A DNA stretch of 64,000 nucleotides. Source: Thalassococcus halodurans. Lineage in GTDB: Bacteria > Pseudomonadota > Alphaproteobacteria > Rhodobacterales > Rhodobacteraceae. This document shows positions 46,808 to 57,208 of the stretch, piece by piece; the first letter of the stretch is position 1; each line of letters begins with the position of its first letter. The position numbers and the translations under genes are program-made. The notes beneath the pieces were generated by a model that had not been told where the DNA came from, made no database searches, and saw only the letters and a program-made list of their open reading frames with translations. The stretch lies in NCBI RefSeq assembly GCF_900108225.1, contig NZ_FNUZ01000002.1, positions 498,501 through 562,500 of the forward strand, written 5' to 3'.

Positions 46808-47152
46808 GTCGGCCCCTTTTACAGTGTGTATCCAGCCACTTGGTCAGAACATTATGGTGTTTGATAACACCTTTATCGATTGAAGATCATAGCCACGCCT
46901 CAAGTTCAATCTGATTTCAAACCATGCCGATTGTGGATTTTTATCCAGTGTTTTCATTATCATGTATACAATTTTTATTCCGATTAGCGTTTTGTGTGCA
47001 ATATAGTATTGCAAACCGCAGCGACGGTTCTACGCTTTGCATCAGGGAGGAGACCGTTCAACACACGCTGCATTGGGCACGCGTCCCTTTGGTGTGGCCG
47101 GTTCAGACTTGCGGATATCGCAGGTTCCTTCCGAAGTCAGGGAGGAGACATA
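46808..47152 (+). promoter_or_regulatory. Regulatory region ahead of the TRAP transporter, with two palindromes
   Basis: About 345 bases without a gene, AT-rich. Two symmetric sites stand out: TGTATACA at 46963-46970 (GntR-type half-site symmetry) and TGCAATA-TAG-TATTGCA at 46997-47013. The 13-mer TCAGGGAGGAGAC occurs twice, at 47042-47054 and 47137-47149; the second is the dctP ribosome site. Regulator identity is unknown, as no regulator gene is adjacent. Confidence 0.5.
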
Positions 47153-48250
47153 ATGACAAAACTTACCAACAGACGCATGGCGCTTCGCACGCTGGCAGGT
47201 GTGGGTGCTGCTGGTTTGGCCGCACCACATATCGCCACCGCTGCGGCGCACGGCACCAACTGGAAAATCCAGACAAGCTGGCCCGGCGGCGCAGGTCTGC
47301 AGATTTTCAAGGACTGGTGTGCGACCATTCAGGAAAAAACCGGTGGTGAGCTTAGCTTTACACCGTTCGGCGCAAACGACGTTGTGGGCGATTTCCAACT
47401 GTACGACGCGGTGAAAAACGGCGTTCTGGATGCTGTGAACCCGTTCACAATCTACGCTCAGGGCATCATCCCCGCGGCGGTGTTCCTGTCGTCGTTCCCG
47501 CTGGGTCTGCGGAACCCGCATGAATACGACGTGTTCTACTACGGCCTTGGCGGTCTGGACATTGCGCGCGAACTCTATGCTGCTCAGGGCATGCACTTTG
47601 TCGGTCCGGTACACCACGGCCCGAACATCATCCACTCCAAGGTTCCGATCCGCTCGGTCGATGACTTTGCGGGCCGCAAGATGCGCCTTCCCGGTGGTAT
47701 GGTTGCGGAAATCTTTACCCAGCTTGGCGCGGAAACAACGGTTCTTCCGGGTTCGGAAATCTTCCCGGCTCTGGAAAAAGGCACCATCGACGTGGCTGAC
47801 TATGTTGGTCCGGCGGTGAACTATGCTCTCGGCTTCAGCCAGGTGACCGACTACATCGTGATGGGCCCTCCGGGCTTTATGTCGGTCTACCAGCCGGTCG
47901 ACATCATGGACATCACCGTGGGCAAAGCATCCTGGGATGCGCTGTCGCCCGAGATGCAGCAGTTCGTCGAAATGGAAACGCACGTTTATTCCGACATGCA
48001 CCACGCCGCGATCCAGAAAGCCGACCAGGAAGCATGGGCCAAGTTCGAAGCAGACGGCACCGAGGTCACCCGCCTCAGCCAGGACGACGTCGAAATCATG
48101 ACCGAAGTCGCCGTTCCGATCTGGTTCGATTACGCCAATCGCGACCCGCAGGCGGCGCGTGTTTTCAAAATCATCCTTGATTACATGCAGTCCGGTTCGC
48201 TTGGCTACGTTGATCCGGCCATGACCAACGGCCTGGAACTGAAGCTCTAA
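47153..48250 (+). CDS. dctP: TRAP transporter substrate-binding protein (DctP family, TakP-like)
   Basis: A periplasmic binding protein of 365 residues. The twin-arginine-type leader (TNRRMALRTLAGVGAAGLAA) suggests export through Tat. The DctP core is clear: KVPIRSVDDFAGRKMRLPGG, LGAETTVLPGSEIFPALEKG and VADYVGPAVNYALGF. The last stretch resembles the 2-oxoacid binders of the TakP type, so a keto or hydroxy monocarboxylate is a reasonable guess but unproved. The start has GGGAGGAG just upstream. It is the first gene of dctPQM. Confidence 0.9.
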   Translation: MTKLTNRRMALRTLAGVGAAGLAAPHIATAAAHGTNWKIQTSWPGGAGLQIFKDWCATIQEKTGGELSFTPFGANDVVGDFQLYDAVKNGVLDAVNPFTIYAQGIIPAAVFLSSFPLGLRNPHEYDVFYYGLGGLDIARELYAAQGMHFVGPVHHGPNIIHSKVPIRSVDDFAGRKMRLPGGMVAEIFTQLGAETTVLPGSEIFPALEKGTIDVADYVGPAVNYALGFSQVTDYIVMGPPGFMSVYQPVDIMDITVGKASWDALSPEMQQFVEMETHVYSDMHHAAIQKADQEAWAKFEADGTEVTRLSQDDVEIMTEVAVPIWFDYANRDPQAARVFKIILDYMQSGSLGYVDPAMTNGLELKL

Positions 48251-48270
48251 GGCTTATCCATACCTCGACG

Positions 48271-48300
48271 AAACCGTCCGACCCAGTGTCGGGCGGTTTT
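48271..48300 (+). terminator. Hairpin between dctP and dctQ
   Basis: The stem AAACCGTCCGAC / GTCGGGCGGTTT (one mismatch, 5-base loop) ends in TTTT. It probably attenuates transcription so that the binding protein is made in excess over the permeases. Confidence 0.7.
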
Positions 48301-48341
48301 GCGACACCAACACTCCCCTACGGGACAAGGGACATGCACAC

Positions 48342-49649
48342 ATGCAAGGTCTGAGTTTTTCTCTGCCGCATTGGCTGTATTGGGTGGGGCTGATCGTCTT
48401 TCCCCTGATCGCCATGGCACTGGCCAAAAGGCCGAAAGTCACCAACAAGAAGTATTCGCTGCCGCTTGGATATATGATCCTTGTGACTGGCGGGATGATC
48501 GGGCTGCACCGGTTCTACGTCAAAAGCCTTCTGGGGCTGGCGTTTATACCGGTCTTTTTGATGATCCTCTTTTCCAACGCGGAAGGCCAGAAAGCCCGTA
48601 GCGTCGTATCGGACGTCTCGAACGAGGTGCGGATCGCGGAGCGGGTTCTGGATCGCGAAAAGCCCCGCGTGGATGAGGCCATCGCAGAACTGGATGCCTT
48701 AAAAGCGGCGGCAGCAGAAAAAGAAGAAGGCTCGACCGCCCGTAAGATCGCTGATCGCCGCGTTGCCCGCGCCGAGGATACGATCGCCAAAGGACAAGAA
48801 CGCATTGTCGAAGCCGAGGCGTCGATTGCCGAGATCGGGGACTCTTTGGGCGACGCGCAATCTAATCTGACGTTCTGGCGTAACGCATCCAAGTACGCGT
48901 TCTATCTGCTTCTGGCCGCTATGGCCATCGACGCATTGCTTTTGCCGGGTCTGATTGCCAAGGCCAATTCAAAACTCAGCTTCGAGAAAGAAAGCGAAAA
49001 TGATCGTAAGCTGCGCGAAGCGGGCATCGGCACGATGGAGGAAGACAGCCGGTTCGCTGATAACTGGATAGACCGTCTGTGTCTCTATGCGGGTGAATTC
49101 ACCGCCTATTGGGCGGTGATCGCGGTCTTCGTCTACTACTTTGAAGTCATCTCCCGCTACGTGTTTAACAGCCCGACAAACTGGGCGCACGAAGCGATGT
49201 ATCTGATGTTCGGCATGCAGTACCTGATCGCCGGATCCTACGCGATGCTGACAGAAAGCCATGTGCGCGTCGACATCTTCTATGCCCCGTTGTCACAGAA
49301 GAAAAAAGCGTGGACCGATCTGGTGACATCCGTGTTCTTCTTCATCTTTGCAGGAACACTACTGGTCACAAGCTGGATCTTTGCGATGGACGCAATCTCG
49401 GTTCCGTCTGGCAATGGCCTGTTGTCGCAATGGGCACGCGGGGAAATCCCGACGTCCGAGATGCTGGCGAATTGGTCACTGACACAGTGGACCGATCCGA
49501 ACATCCGCTGGGGTGAAATCAGCTTTAACGAATGGGAAGTGCCGTTGTGGCCCATGAAGTGGGTCATGGTGATTGGTGGCTTGCTCTTGGTCCTTCAGGG
49601 GGTCTCGAAACTGGGCAAGGACATCCGCACATTGGCGCGAGGAAACTGA
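48342..49649 (+). CDS. TRAP transporter small permease (DctQ) with N-terminal TM2-like and coiled-coil extension
   Basis: A 435-residue protein, more than twice the usual DctQ length. Residues about 1-85 are membrane segments, including GGMIGLHRFYVKSLLGLAFI, the TM2-domain signature (G-x-H-RFY). About 88-175 is a charged coiled coil (ERVLDREKPRVDEAIAELDA). Another helix lies at about 185-205. The real DctQ domain occupies about 245-430 (four helices, with EVISRYVFNSPTNWAHEAMY and SYAMLTESHVRVDIFY). The small permease partners DctM. The added domain has no assigned role; it may link the transporter to a cytoplasmic partner. Confidence 0.87.
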   Translation: MQGLSFSLPHWLYWVGLIVFPLIAMALAKRPKVTNKKYSLPLGYMILVTGGMIGLHRFYVKSLLGLAFIPVFLMILFSNAEGQKARSVVSDVSNEVRIAERVLDREKPRVDEAIAELDALKAAAAEKEEGSTARKIADRRVARAEDTIAKGQERIVEAEASIAEIGDSLGDAQSNLTFWRNASKYAFYLLLAAMAIDALLLPGLIAKANSKLSFEKESENDRKLREAGIGTMEEDSRFADNWIDRLCLYAGEFTAYWAVIAVFVYYFEVISRYVFNSPTNWAHEAMYLMFGMQYLIAGSYAMLTESHVRVDIFYAPLSQKKKAWTDLVTSVFFFIFAGTLLVTSWIFAMDAISVPSGNGLLSQWARGEIPTSEMLANWSLTQWTDPNIRWGEISFNEWEVPLWPMKWVMVIGGLLLVLQGVSKLGKDIRTLARGN

Positions 49650-49653
49650 ACTT

Positions 49654-51009
49654 ATGGGACTTGATATTAGCATTGAGCTTTTGACGCTCATTATGTTCGG
49701 AAGCCTTCTGGCGCTTCTGATGGCCGGCTTGCCGCTGGCTTTTGTGACCGGTGGCCTAGCCTGTGTGTTCTTGTTTGTCCTCGGGGATGAACGCGCCCTG
49801 AACATTGTGCCAAGCCGCATCTTCCCGCTGATGACCAACTATCAGCTATCCGCCATTCCGTTGTTCATATTCATGGCCGCCATGTTGGAAAGGGCGGGAT
49901 TGATCAACGAAATGTTCGACGTGATCTACAAGGTTCTGGGCGGTGTTCGTGGTGGCCTTGCTGCGGCGACTGTTCTTGCCTCGACCGTTCTTGCGGCGAT
50001 GGTGGGTGTGATCGGGGCTGCGGTTGTGACCATGGGGATTATCGCCCTGCCCGCCATGTTGAACCGTGGATACGATCCGAAGATCGCCATGGGATCGATC
50101 ATGGCCGGTGGTACACTGGGCATCCTGATCCCGCCGTCCATTCTTGCGATCATCTACGCGGTGGTTGCGGAACAGTCGGTTGGTGAGCTGTTCATCGGAG
50201 CGGTTATTCCCGGTCTGATGTTGTCCGGCTTCTACATCCTGTATGCGGTCATCCGCTGTACGATCAATCCGGACCTTGGGCCTGCGATCCCTGTATCGGA
50301 ACGCGTGTCCAATATCGAAAAGGTCCGCCTGATCGGACGCATGTCCGCCCCGATCGCGCTGATCGTTGTCGTTCTTGGTGTCATCTTCTCGGGTGTTGCG
50401 ACACCTGTTGAGGCCGCCGGTATCGGTACCTTCGGTGCGTTCATCGTGGCAGCCATTCACCGCAAGCTGGATTGGCAGACGGTACGGGAGGCAAGCCTGA
50501 CCACGCTCAAGGCATCGGCCATGGTGATCTGGATCATGTTCGGCGCGACGATCTTTGTGGGTCTTTACGTCCTCGAAGGTGGGCAGCAGTTCGTACAAGA
50601 CAGCCTTGCAGCTACAGGTCTTGGCCCGTGGGGTATCCTGATCCTGATGCAGGTTCTGCTGGTGATCCTTGGTATGTTCCTTGACTGGGTTGGCATTCTG
50701 CTGCTCTGCGTTCCGATCTTTGTGCCGATCATCAAGGCGCTGGGCGCGCAGGCCTTCGGTCTGGAAAGTGCCGATGACCTCGTTCTGTGGTTCGGTGTGC
50801 TCTATCTGGTGAACATGCAGATGAGCTTCTTGTCTCCACCGTTCGGATACGCGCTGTTCTATCTCCGCGGGGTCGCACCGGCGGAAATCCCGATGAGCGA
50901 CATCTTCAAATCCGCCCTTCCATTCCTAGCGCTTCAGTTGGTGGGCTTGGTGATTTGTATGTTGGTGCCCGAGGTCATCACTTGGCTACCAAACATCGTC
51001 TACGACTGA
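49654..51009 (+). CDS. dctM: TRAP transporter large permease (DctM)
   Basis: The transport channel, 451 residues with about twelve membrane helices. Family segments are NYQLSAIPLFIFMAAMLERA, MGSIMAGGTLGILIPPSILA and MFLDWVGILLLCVPIFVPI. It uses a sodium or proton gradient to import the ligand delivered by DctP. The ATG at 49654 lies 4 bp after the dctQ stop, with GAGGAAA upstream. Its 3' end converges with the SbcC-like gene. Confidence 0.95.
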   Translation: MGLDISIELLTLIMFGSLLALLMAGLPLAFVTGGLACVFLFVLGDERALNIVPSRIFPLMTNYQLSAIPLFIFMAAMLERAGLINEMFDVIYKVLGGVRGGLAAATVLASTVLAAMVGVIGAAVVTMGIIALPAMLNRGYDPKIAMGSIMAGGTLGILIPPSILAIIYAVVAEQSVGELFIGAVIPGLMLSGFYILYAVIRCTINPDLGPAIPVSERVSNIEKVRLIGRMSAPIALIVVVLGVIFSGVATPVEAAGIGTFGAFIVAAIHRKLDWQTVREASLTTLKASAMVIWIMFGATIFVGLYVLEGGQQFVQDSLAATGLGPWGILILMQVLLVILGMFLDWVGILLLCVPIFVPIIKALGAQAFGLESADDLVLWFGVLYLVNMQMSFLSPPFGYALFYLRGVAPAEIPMSDIFKSALPFLALQLVGLVICMLVPEVITWLPNIVYD

Positions 51010-51029
51010 TCTGAAAATGTATCAGCCCG

Positions 51030-53666
51030 TCAGTGAAGATCTTCGATCTGAATGACGGGCTGGTGCCCCCCCAACTGTGCAAAGGCCATCTGACGGCAAG
51101 TAAAGACCAGTATCTGCTGATCCAACGCCACTCGGTTCAGGGCAGTGAACATTCTGATAATGCGGTCATCATCAGAGAACACCAGCGCATCATCCAGAAC
51201 CACCGGAACATGACGCCCCTGCCGCGCAAACAAACGCGCAAAGGCCAGCCGTGTCAGAATGGCGATCTGTTCTTGCGTACCACCAGACAGGCTATCCAGC
51301 CTCTCCTCATCACCATTGCGCGTCAGTACCTCTGGCATCACGGTATCACTGTCGAACTGAAGCGCCGCTTCGCCGTGAAGGATTTTCAGCAGCGGTTCGA
51401 GTTCTGCCTGAACCGGCCCGAAATAGGTCTCACGCGCTTGTTCCCGCATGGCATCCAACACGGTCAAAAGTTTGGTCAATGCCGCTGCTTCGTCTTCGAA
51501 ACGCTGGACCCGCTGGCTGACACGCTCCAATCGCTCGGCTGTTTCATCGCGCTTTTCTTCGATCCCTTGACCAGCCTGCGCCTCAATCCGCGCGTTAAGA
51601 TCAGTCTGACGCAATCCAAGCGCGGCACGCCGGTCGTTCGCAGCTTTCATCGCCGCCTCAGACCTTTGCAGATTTGCGCGCACGGTCAGGATATCTGCGG
51701 ATTGTTTCCGCAAATCTTCAAGCATCTGCGTGGCCTCATTGGTCTTTTGGCTGGCCGTGGCCAAGTCCGATAGCATCTTGGATTTAAGTTCACTGCGCGC
51801 GGCTTCATCGCCCAGGTCATGATTGAAGCGATCAATGTTTTGCTGGCAAACATTGCGCTCTGCCCCCAATCGGATGACCGTTTCACGATGTTGATCGTAA
51901 GACGTTTGTGCGGCTGAACTGGCAACCTGCAAGGTATTCAAAGCGTCTTCGGATGACCTGAGAGCATGACGCGCCTCATCAACAGTGACGCCTTCACCGT
52001 CGTCAGCGTCCAATTCCTGCCCAAGCGCAGCAAGCTCTTTCACACGCGCATGAATGGCGTCGATCCCGTCCGGAGCAAGGGCGTTAAGAACCTGTTTTGC
52101 AGTTACTTTTCGCGCCTCGGCTTCTGATGCGTCCCGTAATGCATTTATTAGCTCATCCACTGACGACAGCGCGCAGTTGTCCAAGATGGCCTGCAACTCT
52201 GCGCGATTGCGTTCTAACGCCGTCCGAAGCTGTTCGGACCCGTCCTTGCCTGACGAGAAGACCAGCTTTGCCACGCCCGGAAACTCTATTTCCGATCCGT
52301 CGTGCAACGCGATCAACCCGTCCTGATCCACGGATTTTCCATCATGCATCGCCCGTTGATCAGATAAATATCTCAGTTTCAAACTTGGGGCCGTTGCCGC
52401 GATCACAGTTTCAGCGTGTAGGATATCGCGCGCCAAGCCTTCGGCGCGGGTAAGATCGGCTTTTGTCGCCTTGGTGGACTTCAAAACTGACTCGGCCTGA
52501 CTTATCGCGTCCACGTGTTCCTTGGCTTGCTTCAGAACACTGTTCAAACGCACAAGCTCTTGTTCGGCTGATTTCCGCTTTTCACGTTTCAAAGCCTGAT
52601 CCATCGCCTCGCGACGTTTCTGGATATCGGCCTGTCCTGCATCCAAAGCCTGACGCGCTTCGACCAATCGGGCCTTTGATGCGCTCTCTTGCTCGGACGC
52701 CTCTGCGATTTGAGCATTGAGTGATGCCAACTGGCTGACCGCCAAATCAAACTGCCGCGTCTTGTCATCGAAACCTGACAATTCGCGTGTGATCCGGTCT
52801 TGCTCCATTTGGCAGATTACTACTCTTTGCTGCGCCTCAGCGATCCTGCCTTCTTGCGCTTGGGCTTTCCCGAACTCCTGCTGCGCGGCATCCAGATCAT
52901 CTGCCAAACGTTTGCGTGCGTCCGGATCGTTCAACCTGAAAAGCTCGGCTTCGACCTGCGCCCGTTCGCGTAGAGTTGACTGCAACACACTGCATTGCCC
53001 GGTCAGGGTTTCCAGCTCGCCCTGCAGTGCGGCCTGTTCATCCAGTGCCTGTTTCCATCCGCCAGTGGGCCGCCCCGTGGGCGTGGCGATCGCGCGCAGA
53101 TCCGTTTCACAGTCTTTGCGGATACGGTCCATACGACGCCCGCCTGTGACCGCATCGATTTCCCCCATCACCGACGACATCAGATCGCGGCGCGCATCGG
53201 CCAGCTTCTTTTTCTCGCCCTGACTGGCATTTTCGGCCTCAAGCCCAAGAACACCCTGCCTGACCCAAAGCAAGCCCGCGGGCCCGCCATCGCCTTCGCC
53301 CAAAAGCCGTGTGACCCAAGCCTCGGCTTCCCCGTCCTGCGCGATCAACCGATTGGTCGCGCCATTAAACAGCGCCGCGCCCTTTTTGCTAAGAAACCGC
53401 TTTTCAAGACGATACAGCGCGCCATCATGTTCAAACTCGGCGGCTATCCGAAGGCCACCGCCCGACGGCGGCTGCATCGATTTGATGGTTTTGCCCGACG
53501 ATGAATATTTCTCAAAAAACAACGCATGCAGCGCATCGAAGAACGTGGTCTTCCCAAACTCGTTCGCTTCCGACACAACGGTGATCCCGTCCCCGATACC
53601 GTCCAGACGGGCGGTCTTTCCGGCAAAACGGCGAATGTTTTCAAGTGTCAGGCTCCGCAGTTTCAT
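51030..53666 (-). CDS. SbcC/Rad50-like SMC ATPase (YhaN type)
   Basis: An 878-residue ATPase with N- and C-terminal nucleotide-binding halves and a long coiled coil between (about 165-720). Walker A is EANEFGKTTFFDALHALFFE (about 34-53), the C-terminal signature is SLSGGTQEQIAILTRLAFAR, and Walker B is VPVVLDDALVFSDD. No CXXC zinc hook was seen at the coil centre, as expected for YhaN-like rather than true SbcC. It works with the phosphoesterase encoded just upstream (ATGA overlap) in processing DNA ends. Confidence 0.88.
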   Translation of the reverse strand: MKLRSLTLENIRRFAGKTARLDGIGDGITVVSEANEFGKTTFFDALHALFFEKYSSSGKTIKSMQPPSGGGLRIAAEFEHDGALYRLEKRFLSKKGAALFNGATNRLIAQDGEAEAWVTRLLGEGDGGPAGLLWVRQGVLGLEAENASQGEKKKLADARRDLMSSVMGEIDAVTGGRRMDRIRKDCETDLRAIATPTGRPTGGWKQALDEQAALQGELETLTGQCSVLQSTLRERAQVEAELFRLNDPDARKRLADDLDAAQQEFGKAQAQEGRIAEAQQRVVICQMEQDRITRELSGFDDKTRQFDLAVSQLASLNAQIAEASEQESASKARLVEARQALDAGQADIQKRREAMDQALKREKRKSAEQELVRLNSVLKQAKEHVDAISQAESVLKSTKATKADLTRAEGLARDILHAETVIAATAPSLKLRYLSDQRAMHDGKSVDQDGLIALHDGSEIEFPGVAKLVFSSGKDGSEQLRTALERNRAELQAILDNCALSSVDELINALRDASEAEARKVTAKQVLNALAPDGIDAIHARVKELAALGQELDADDGEGVTVDEARHALRSSEDALNTLQVASSAAQTSYDQHRETVIRLGAERNVCQQNIDRFNHDLGDEAARSELKSKMLSDLATASQKTNEATQMLEDLRKQSADILTVRANLQRSEAAMKAANDRRAALGLRQTDLNARIEAQAGQGIEEKRDETAERLERVSQRVQRFEDEAAALTKLLTVLDAMREQARETYFGPVQAELEPLLKILHGEAALQFDSDTVMPEVLTRNGDEERLDSLSGGTQEQIAILTRLAFARLFARQGRHVPVVLDDALVFSDDDRIIRMFTALNRVALDQQILVFTCRQMAFAQLGGHQPVIQIEDLH

Positions 53667-54775
53667 GCCTCGCCCTCGGCATAGGAAAACAAGCGGGCCA
53701 AGGCCGAGGCTGCAATTTTATCTCCGCCCTCGGCCTCTTGGGCCAGCACATCGGCAGCATGCCGCAGCGCGCCGGTTGTGTCGATCTTATCCAGATCGGT
53801 CGTGTCCGGAAGAATGGACAGACCCGACATGTCCACTTCAAAATGAAGAAAATCAGGAGCGACTTTTTTAAATAGATCGATGGCGTCCTGCCGATGCCCG
53901 AGCGATTGCCGTCCGTTCATCACAACCTCGAAAAGATAGTGTTGGCGTTGATGCACGTCCGGGATTTGATCATGGAAGATCGACGAAAAATCGTCGGTTT
54001 CGGTCAGATCAATATCAAGGTGACGCCAAACAAGTTGGCCCAAGGGCACTTCTTCAACTTTAGCCGGCTGACCATGGGCGGAAATTTCCACCAGATTGCA
54101 TCCGTCCGTTCGATGTTCTTTGAAACTGTCCGGCTCGGGCGTGCCTGAATACCATGTGTTTGGCGATACTTCGATCCGGCCATGCCAGTCGCCGATGGCA
54201 AGGTAATCCAGCTTGGCAGATGTGCTTCGATCCGGCGGGATCACCCCGCCGTTGGTGTCGCCTATGTCGTCGGAACTGCGGAAATCGCGGATACTGCCAT
54301 GTGCAAGCCCGATACGGATCATGTCCCCCGTATCATGGTTTTCCATCCACGCGGTCAGATCACGGCCTGGATCGCGCGCTGTGCAAGGCGCCGGAAGAAG
54401 GACCGTTTGCGCATTCAAGGTGATCGCCTCGGCCTCGGTCGCCAGAAGCAAATTTTTGGGGGCATCCCGCCACAACACCCGCCAAAGTTCGGTCGCGGCC
54501 AGTGAATCGTGGTTCCCCGGCAGAATGACCCACGTCACATCAGGATACTTGGACACATCGTTCAACATTTGCCGGATCACACGAGGCGGCGGTGTTTCCG
54601 CGTCAAAGGTGTCACCGGCCAGCAAGACATGCGACGCTTGTCGTTCCTGCGCCAAAGACCCTAGTCGGGACACGATGGATTGACGGGTCACTTTCAAGGC
54701 CGCGCGAACGTCTTCATCAAAACGGCCGAATGGCTTGCCCAAATGCAGGTCTGAACTGTGCAGAAAGCGGATCAC
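53663..54775 (-). CDS. SbcD/Mre11-like DNA exonuclease (YhaO type)
   Basis: A calcineurin-like phosphoesterase of about 370 residues. The metal motifs appear in order: HSSDLHLGK, LAGDTFD, LPGNHDS, LAHGS and GDWHGR. No in-frame ATG precedes the first motif closely. GTG at 54775 (VIRFLHSSDLH) is the best start, although its ribosome site is weak; an ATG at 54874 would add 33 residues of unlikely sequence. The partner is the SMC-like ATPase encoded next. Confidence 0.87.
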   Translation of the reverse strand: MIRFLHSSDLHLGKPFGRFDEDVRAALKVTRQSIVSRLGSLAQERQASHVLLAGDTFDAETPPPRVIRQMLNDVSKYPDVTWVILPGNHDSLAATELWRVLWRDAPKNLLLATEAEAITLNAQTVLLPAPCTARDPGRDLTAWMENHDTGDMIRIGLAHGSIRDFRSSDDIGDTNGGVIPPDRSTSAKLDYLAIGDWHGRIEVSPNTWYSGTPEPDSFKEHRTDGCNLVEISAHGQPAKVEEVPLGQLVWRHLDIDLTETDDFSSIFHDQIPDVHQRQHYLFEVVMNGRQSLGHRQDAIDLFKKVAPDFLHFEVDMSGLSILPDTTDLDKIDTTGALRHAADVLAQEAEGGDKIAASALARLFSYAEGEA

Positions 54776-54908
54776 AATCAGCGCACCGGAATAACTGACA
54801 AGACGCAAACCGCGTTGATATAAAATTGTTTTCGCAAGGCCAGCCCAATCATTCGCATGGCCTGAAAATTTCACCTAGCCGTAGGCAGGTCAAGCATATC
54901 TTGGAAAA

Positions 54909-56150
54909 TCAACTTTGCAGGCGACCTGCCGCAAAAGCGCTAAGCGCAAGCATGATCGAAGCCGTCGCAAGGCAGGCAGAAACGCCACCGATCTGATAGC
55001 TGAGACCGGACAGAACCGTGCCCAACAACCGCCCACCGGCGTTGGCCATATAGTAAAACCCGACGTCCATTGTCACACGCTCCCCGCTGGTAAACGCAAG
55101 GATCAGGTAGGAATGCAAAGATGAGTTCACAGCAAAAATCGCTCCGAACACCAGCAATCCCAAAACCAGCGCGATAGTGGTGCCGGTACTCGCCCCGGCG
55201 CTCCAAAGTACGACGGCCAGAACGGCGGGAATAATCGTCAGAGCAATCACCCAGGTTCGCGCGGCTGCGATCAATTCAGCCTCGGATCGGGTGGTCGCAC
55301 GCAGGAGTTTGGGCGCGTTGGCCTGAACAAAGCCGTACAGGATTGTCCAAACGGCCATGAAAGACCCGATCATGAAAAAGGCCTGCCGGTTACCAGCCTC
55401 GGACCCGTCCGACAGCACCGCGTAAAAGTAGATCGGGATGCCGACAACGAACCACACATCCCGCGCACCGAACAGAAAGACACGCGCGGCGCTTAACCAG
55501 TTCACATTCGACGTTGTGGCAAAGACATCGCCGAACTTTGTGCCTTTCTTCCCCTTTGGCAGGCCCGACGGCATTTTCCAGATCACCGCACACAGGATGA
55601 AAAACAGAATTGCGGCCATACCAAGAACCGACGGCACAAAGCCCCAGATCGCCAAAAGAACGGCGCCTAAGAGAAAGCCAAATCCCTTAACCGCGTTTTT
55701 GGAACCTGTCAGAACTGCAACCCACCGGAACAAACCACCCTGCCCGCTGGGTGCCAACACCTTCACTGCGCTTTTGGCAGACATTTTGGACAAATCCTTG
55801 GCTACGCCAGATGCGCCTTGAACGGCCATGACAAAGGCCACGGACAGGCCAATCCCCCAATTCGGATCAAGCTGCGACAGGGCCAACAAGGCCACAACCT
55901 GAAGTGACAGCCCGGCATAGAGCGTTGAAGTCAGGCCAAATCGCGCGGCGATCCACCCTGCGCAAAGGTTGGTCACAACGCCCGCGATTTCATACAGAAC
56001 AAACAGATAGGCCAACTGGACCGGCGAGAAACCAAGCGTGTGGAAATGCAGTAGCACCAACATGCGCAACGCGCCGTCGGTCAGCATAAACGCCCAATAG
56101 GCTGCGGTGACAGCGATATAGGCAGTCAGGCCCTCTGTCCGTCCGGTCAT
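54909..56150 (-). CDS. arsJ: Organoarsenical efflux MFS permease ArsJ
   Basis: A major-facilitator permease of 413 residues with about twelve helices. ArsJ-type segments are [20 protein letters not shown] near the N-terminus and [17 protein letters not shown] in the middle. ArsJ exports 1-arseno-3-phosphoglycerate, the unstable product of GAPDH acting on arsenate. The ATG at 56150 overlaps the GAPDH stop by 4 bp, which supports both calls. A longer frame to 56204 would lie inside GAPDH. No arsR, arsC or acr3 gene is in the window. Confidence 0.92.
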   Translation of the reverse strand: MTGRTEGLTAYIAVTAAYWAFMLTDGALRMLVLLHFHTLGFSPVQLAYLFVLYEIAGVVTNLCAGWIAARFGLTSTLYAGLSLQVVALLALSQLDPNWGIGLSVAFVMAVQGASGVAKDLSKMSAKSAVKVLAPSGQGGLFRWVAVLTGSKNAVKGFGFLLGAVLLAIWGFVPSVLGMAAILFFILCAVIWKMPSGLPKGKKGTKFGDVFATTSNVNWLSAARVFLFGARDVWFVVGIPIYFYAVLSDGSEAGNRQAFFMIGSFMAVWTILYGFVQANAPKLLRATTRSEAELIAAARTWVIALTIIPAVLAVVLWSAGASTGTTIALVLGLLVFGAIFAVNSSLHSYLILAFTSGERVTMDVGFYYMANAGGRLLGTVLSGLSYQIGGVSACLATASIMLALSAFAAGRLQS

Positions 56151-57145
56151 AGGCTGTTGCCTACCATCAGGCTGACATCGGCCAAACGGTGCGCATACCC
56201 CCATTCGTTGTCATACCACGCGTAGACCTTAAGCTGGGTGCCGTTCACCACCATGGTCGACGGAGCGTCGATAATCGAACTGCGGGCATCGTTGACGTAG
56301 TCGGTCGACACCAACGGGCGTTCTTCATATCCGAGAATGCCCTTAAGTTCGCCCTCAGCGGCGTCTTTGAAGAAGCCGTTGACCTCTTCCACCGTGGTCG
56401 GGCGCTCCAGTTCGAACACACAATCCGTCAGCGACGCGTTCAGCAAAGGCACGCGCACCGCGTGGCCATTCAAGCGGCCTTTCAGTTCCGGATAGATCAT
56501 GGTGATCGCCGTGGCGCTGCCCGTTGTTGTCGGGATCAGAGAATTCAACGCGGACCGCGCGCGGCGCAGATCTTTTGCGGGGCGATCAACGATTGTTTGC
56601 GTGTTCGTCACATCATGGATTGTTGTGATTGACCCGTGCTTGATGCCGATTTTTTCATGCACAACCTTCACCACCGGAGCGAGGCAGTTTGTCGTGCAAC
56701 TGGCTGCGGTCACAATCCGGTGCTGCGCCGCATCGTAGTTGTCATGGTTGACCCCGTAGACCAGATTGACGGCCTCGTCTTCTTTTACAGGGGCCGAGAC
56801 CACCACCTTCTTCACGCCTGCATCAAAATAGGGCTGCAATTTTTCGGTGGTTTTGAACGCCCCCGTACAATCGATCACCACATCGACACCCTCAAGCGGA
56901 AGCTTGGTCAGGTCGCGTTCGTTATAGACGGGCATAAAGGTGCCATCTACCGACAGACCCTTCGTATTGCTAGAAAACTCGGCGTCCCAGCGGCCGTGAA
57001 CCGTGTCGAACTCAAGCAGGTGCGCATGCATGGCCGCATCGCCCACCGCATCATTCAGCCACGCGATCTTGCACCCCTTTTCCAACAAAGGCTTCAGTAC
57101 AAGTTTTCCGATCCGGCCAAGGCCGTTCAGTGCGTAGGTCGTCAC
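56147..57145 (-). CDS. ArsJ-associated glyceraldehyde-3-phosphate dehydrogenase
   Basis: A 332-residue type I GAPDH that, with arsenate in place of phosphate, makes 1-arseno-3-phosphoglycerate for ArsJ. The NAD motif is NGLGRIGK (about 8-15), the catalytic Cys150 is in [11 protein letters not shown], followed by [20 protein letters not shown] and the C-terminal [11 protein letters not shown]. The start is GTG at 57145, preceded by GGAGAG at good spacing; the frame to 57208 lacks a ribosome site. Its tight coupling to arsJ makes a detoxification role more likely than glycolysis. Confidence 0.93.
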   Translation of the reverse strand: MTTYALNGLGRIGKLVLKPLLEKGCKIAWLNDAVGDAAMHAHLLEFDTVHGRWDAEFSSNTKGLSVDGTFMPVYNERDLTKLPLEGVDVVIDCTGAFKTTEKLQPYFDAGVKKVVVSAPVKEDEAVNLVYGVNHDNYDAAQHRIVTAASCTTNCLAPVVKVVHEKIGIKHGSITTIHDVTNTQTIVDRPAKDLRRARSALNSLIPTTTGSATAITMIYPELKGRLNGHAVRVPLLNASLTDCVFELERPTTVEEVNGFFKDAAEGELKGILGYEERPLVSTDYVNDARSSIIDAPSTMVVNGTQLKVYAWYDNEWGYAHRLADVSLMVGNSL

Positions 57146-57208
57146 GATAGTCTCTCCATTTAACGTCGCATGCGCGATTACCGGTCGATGATGACAGCGC
57201 GATGACAA

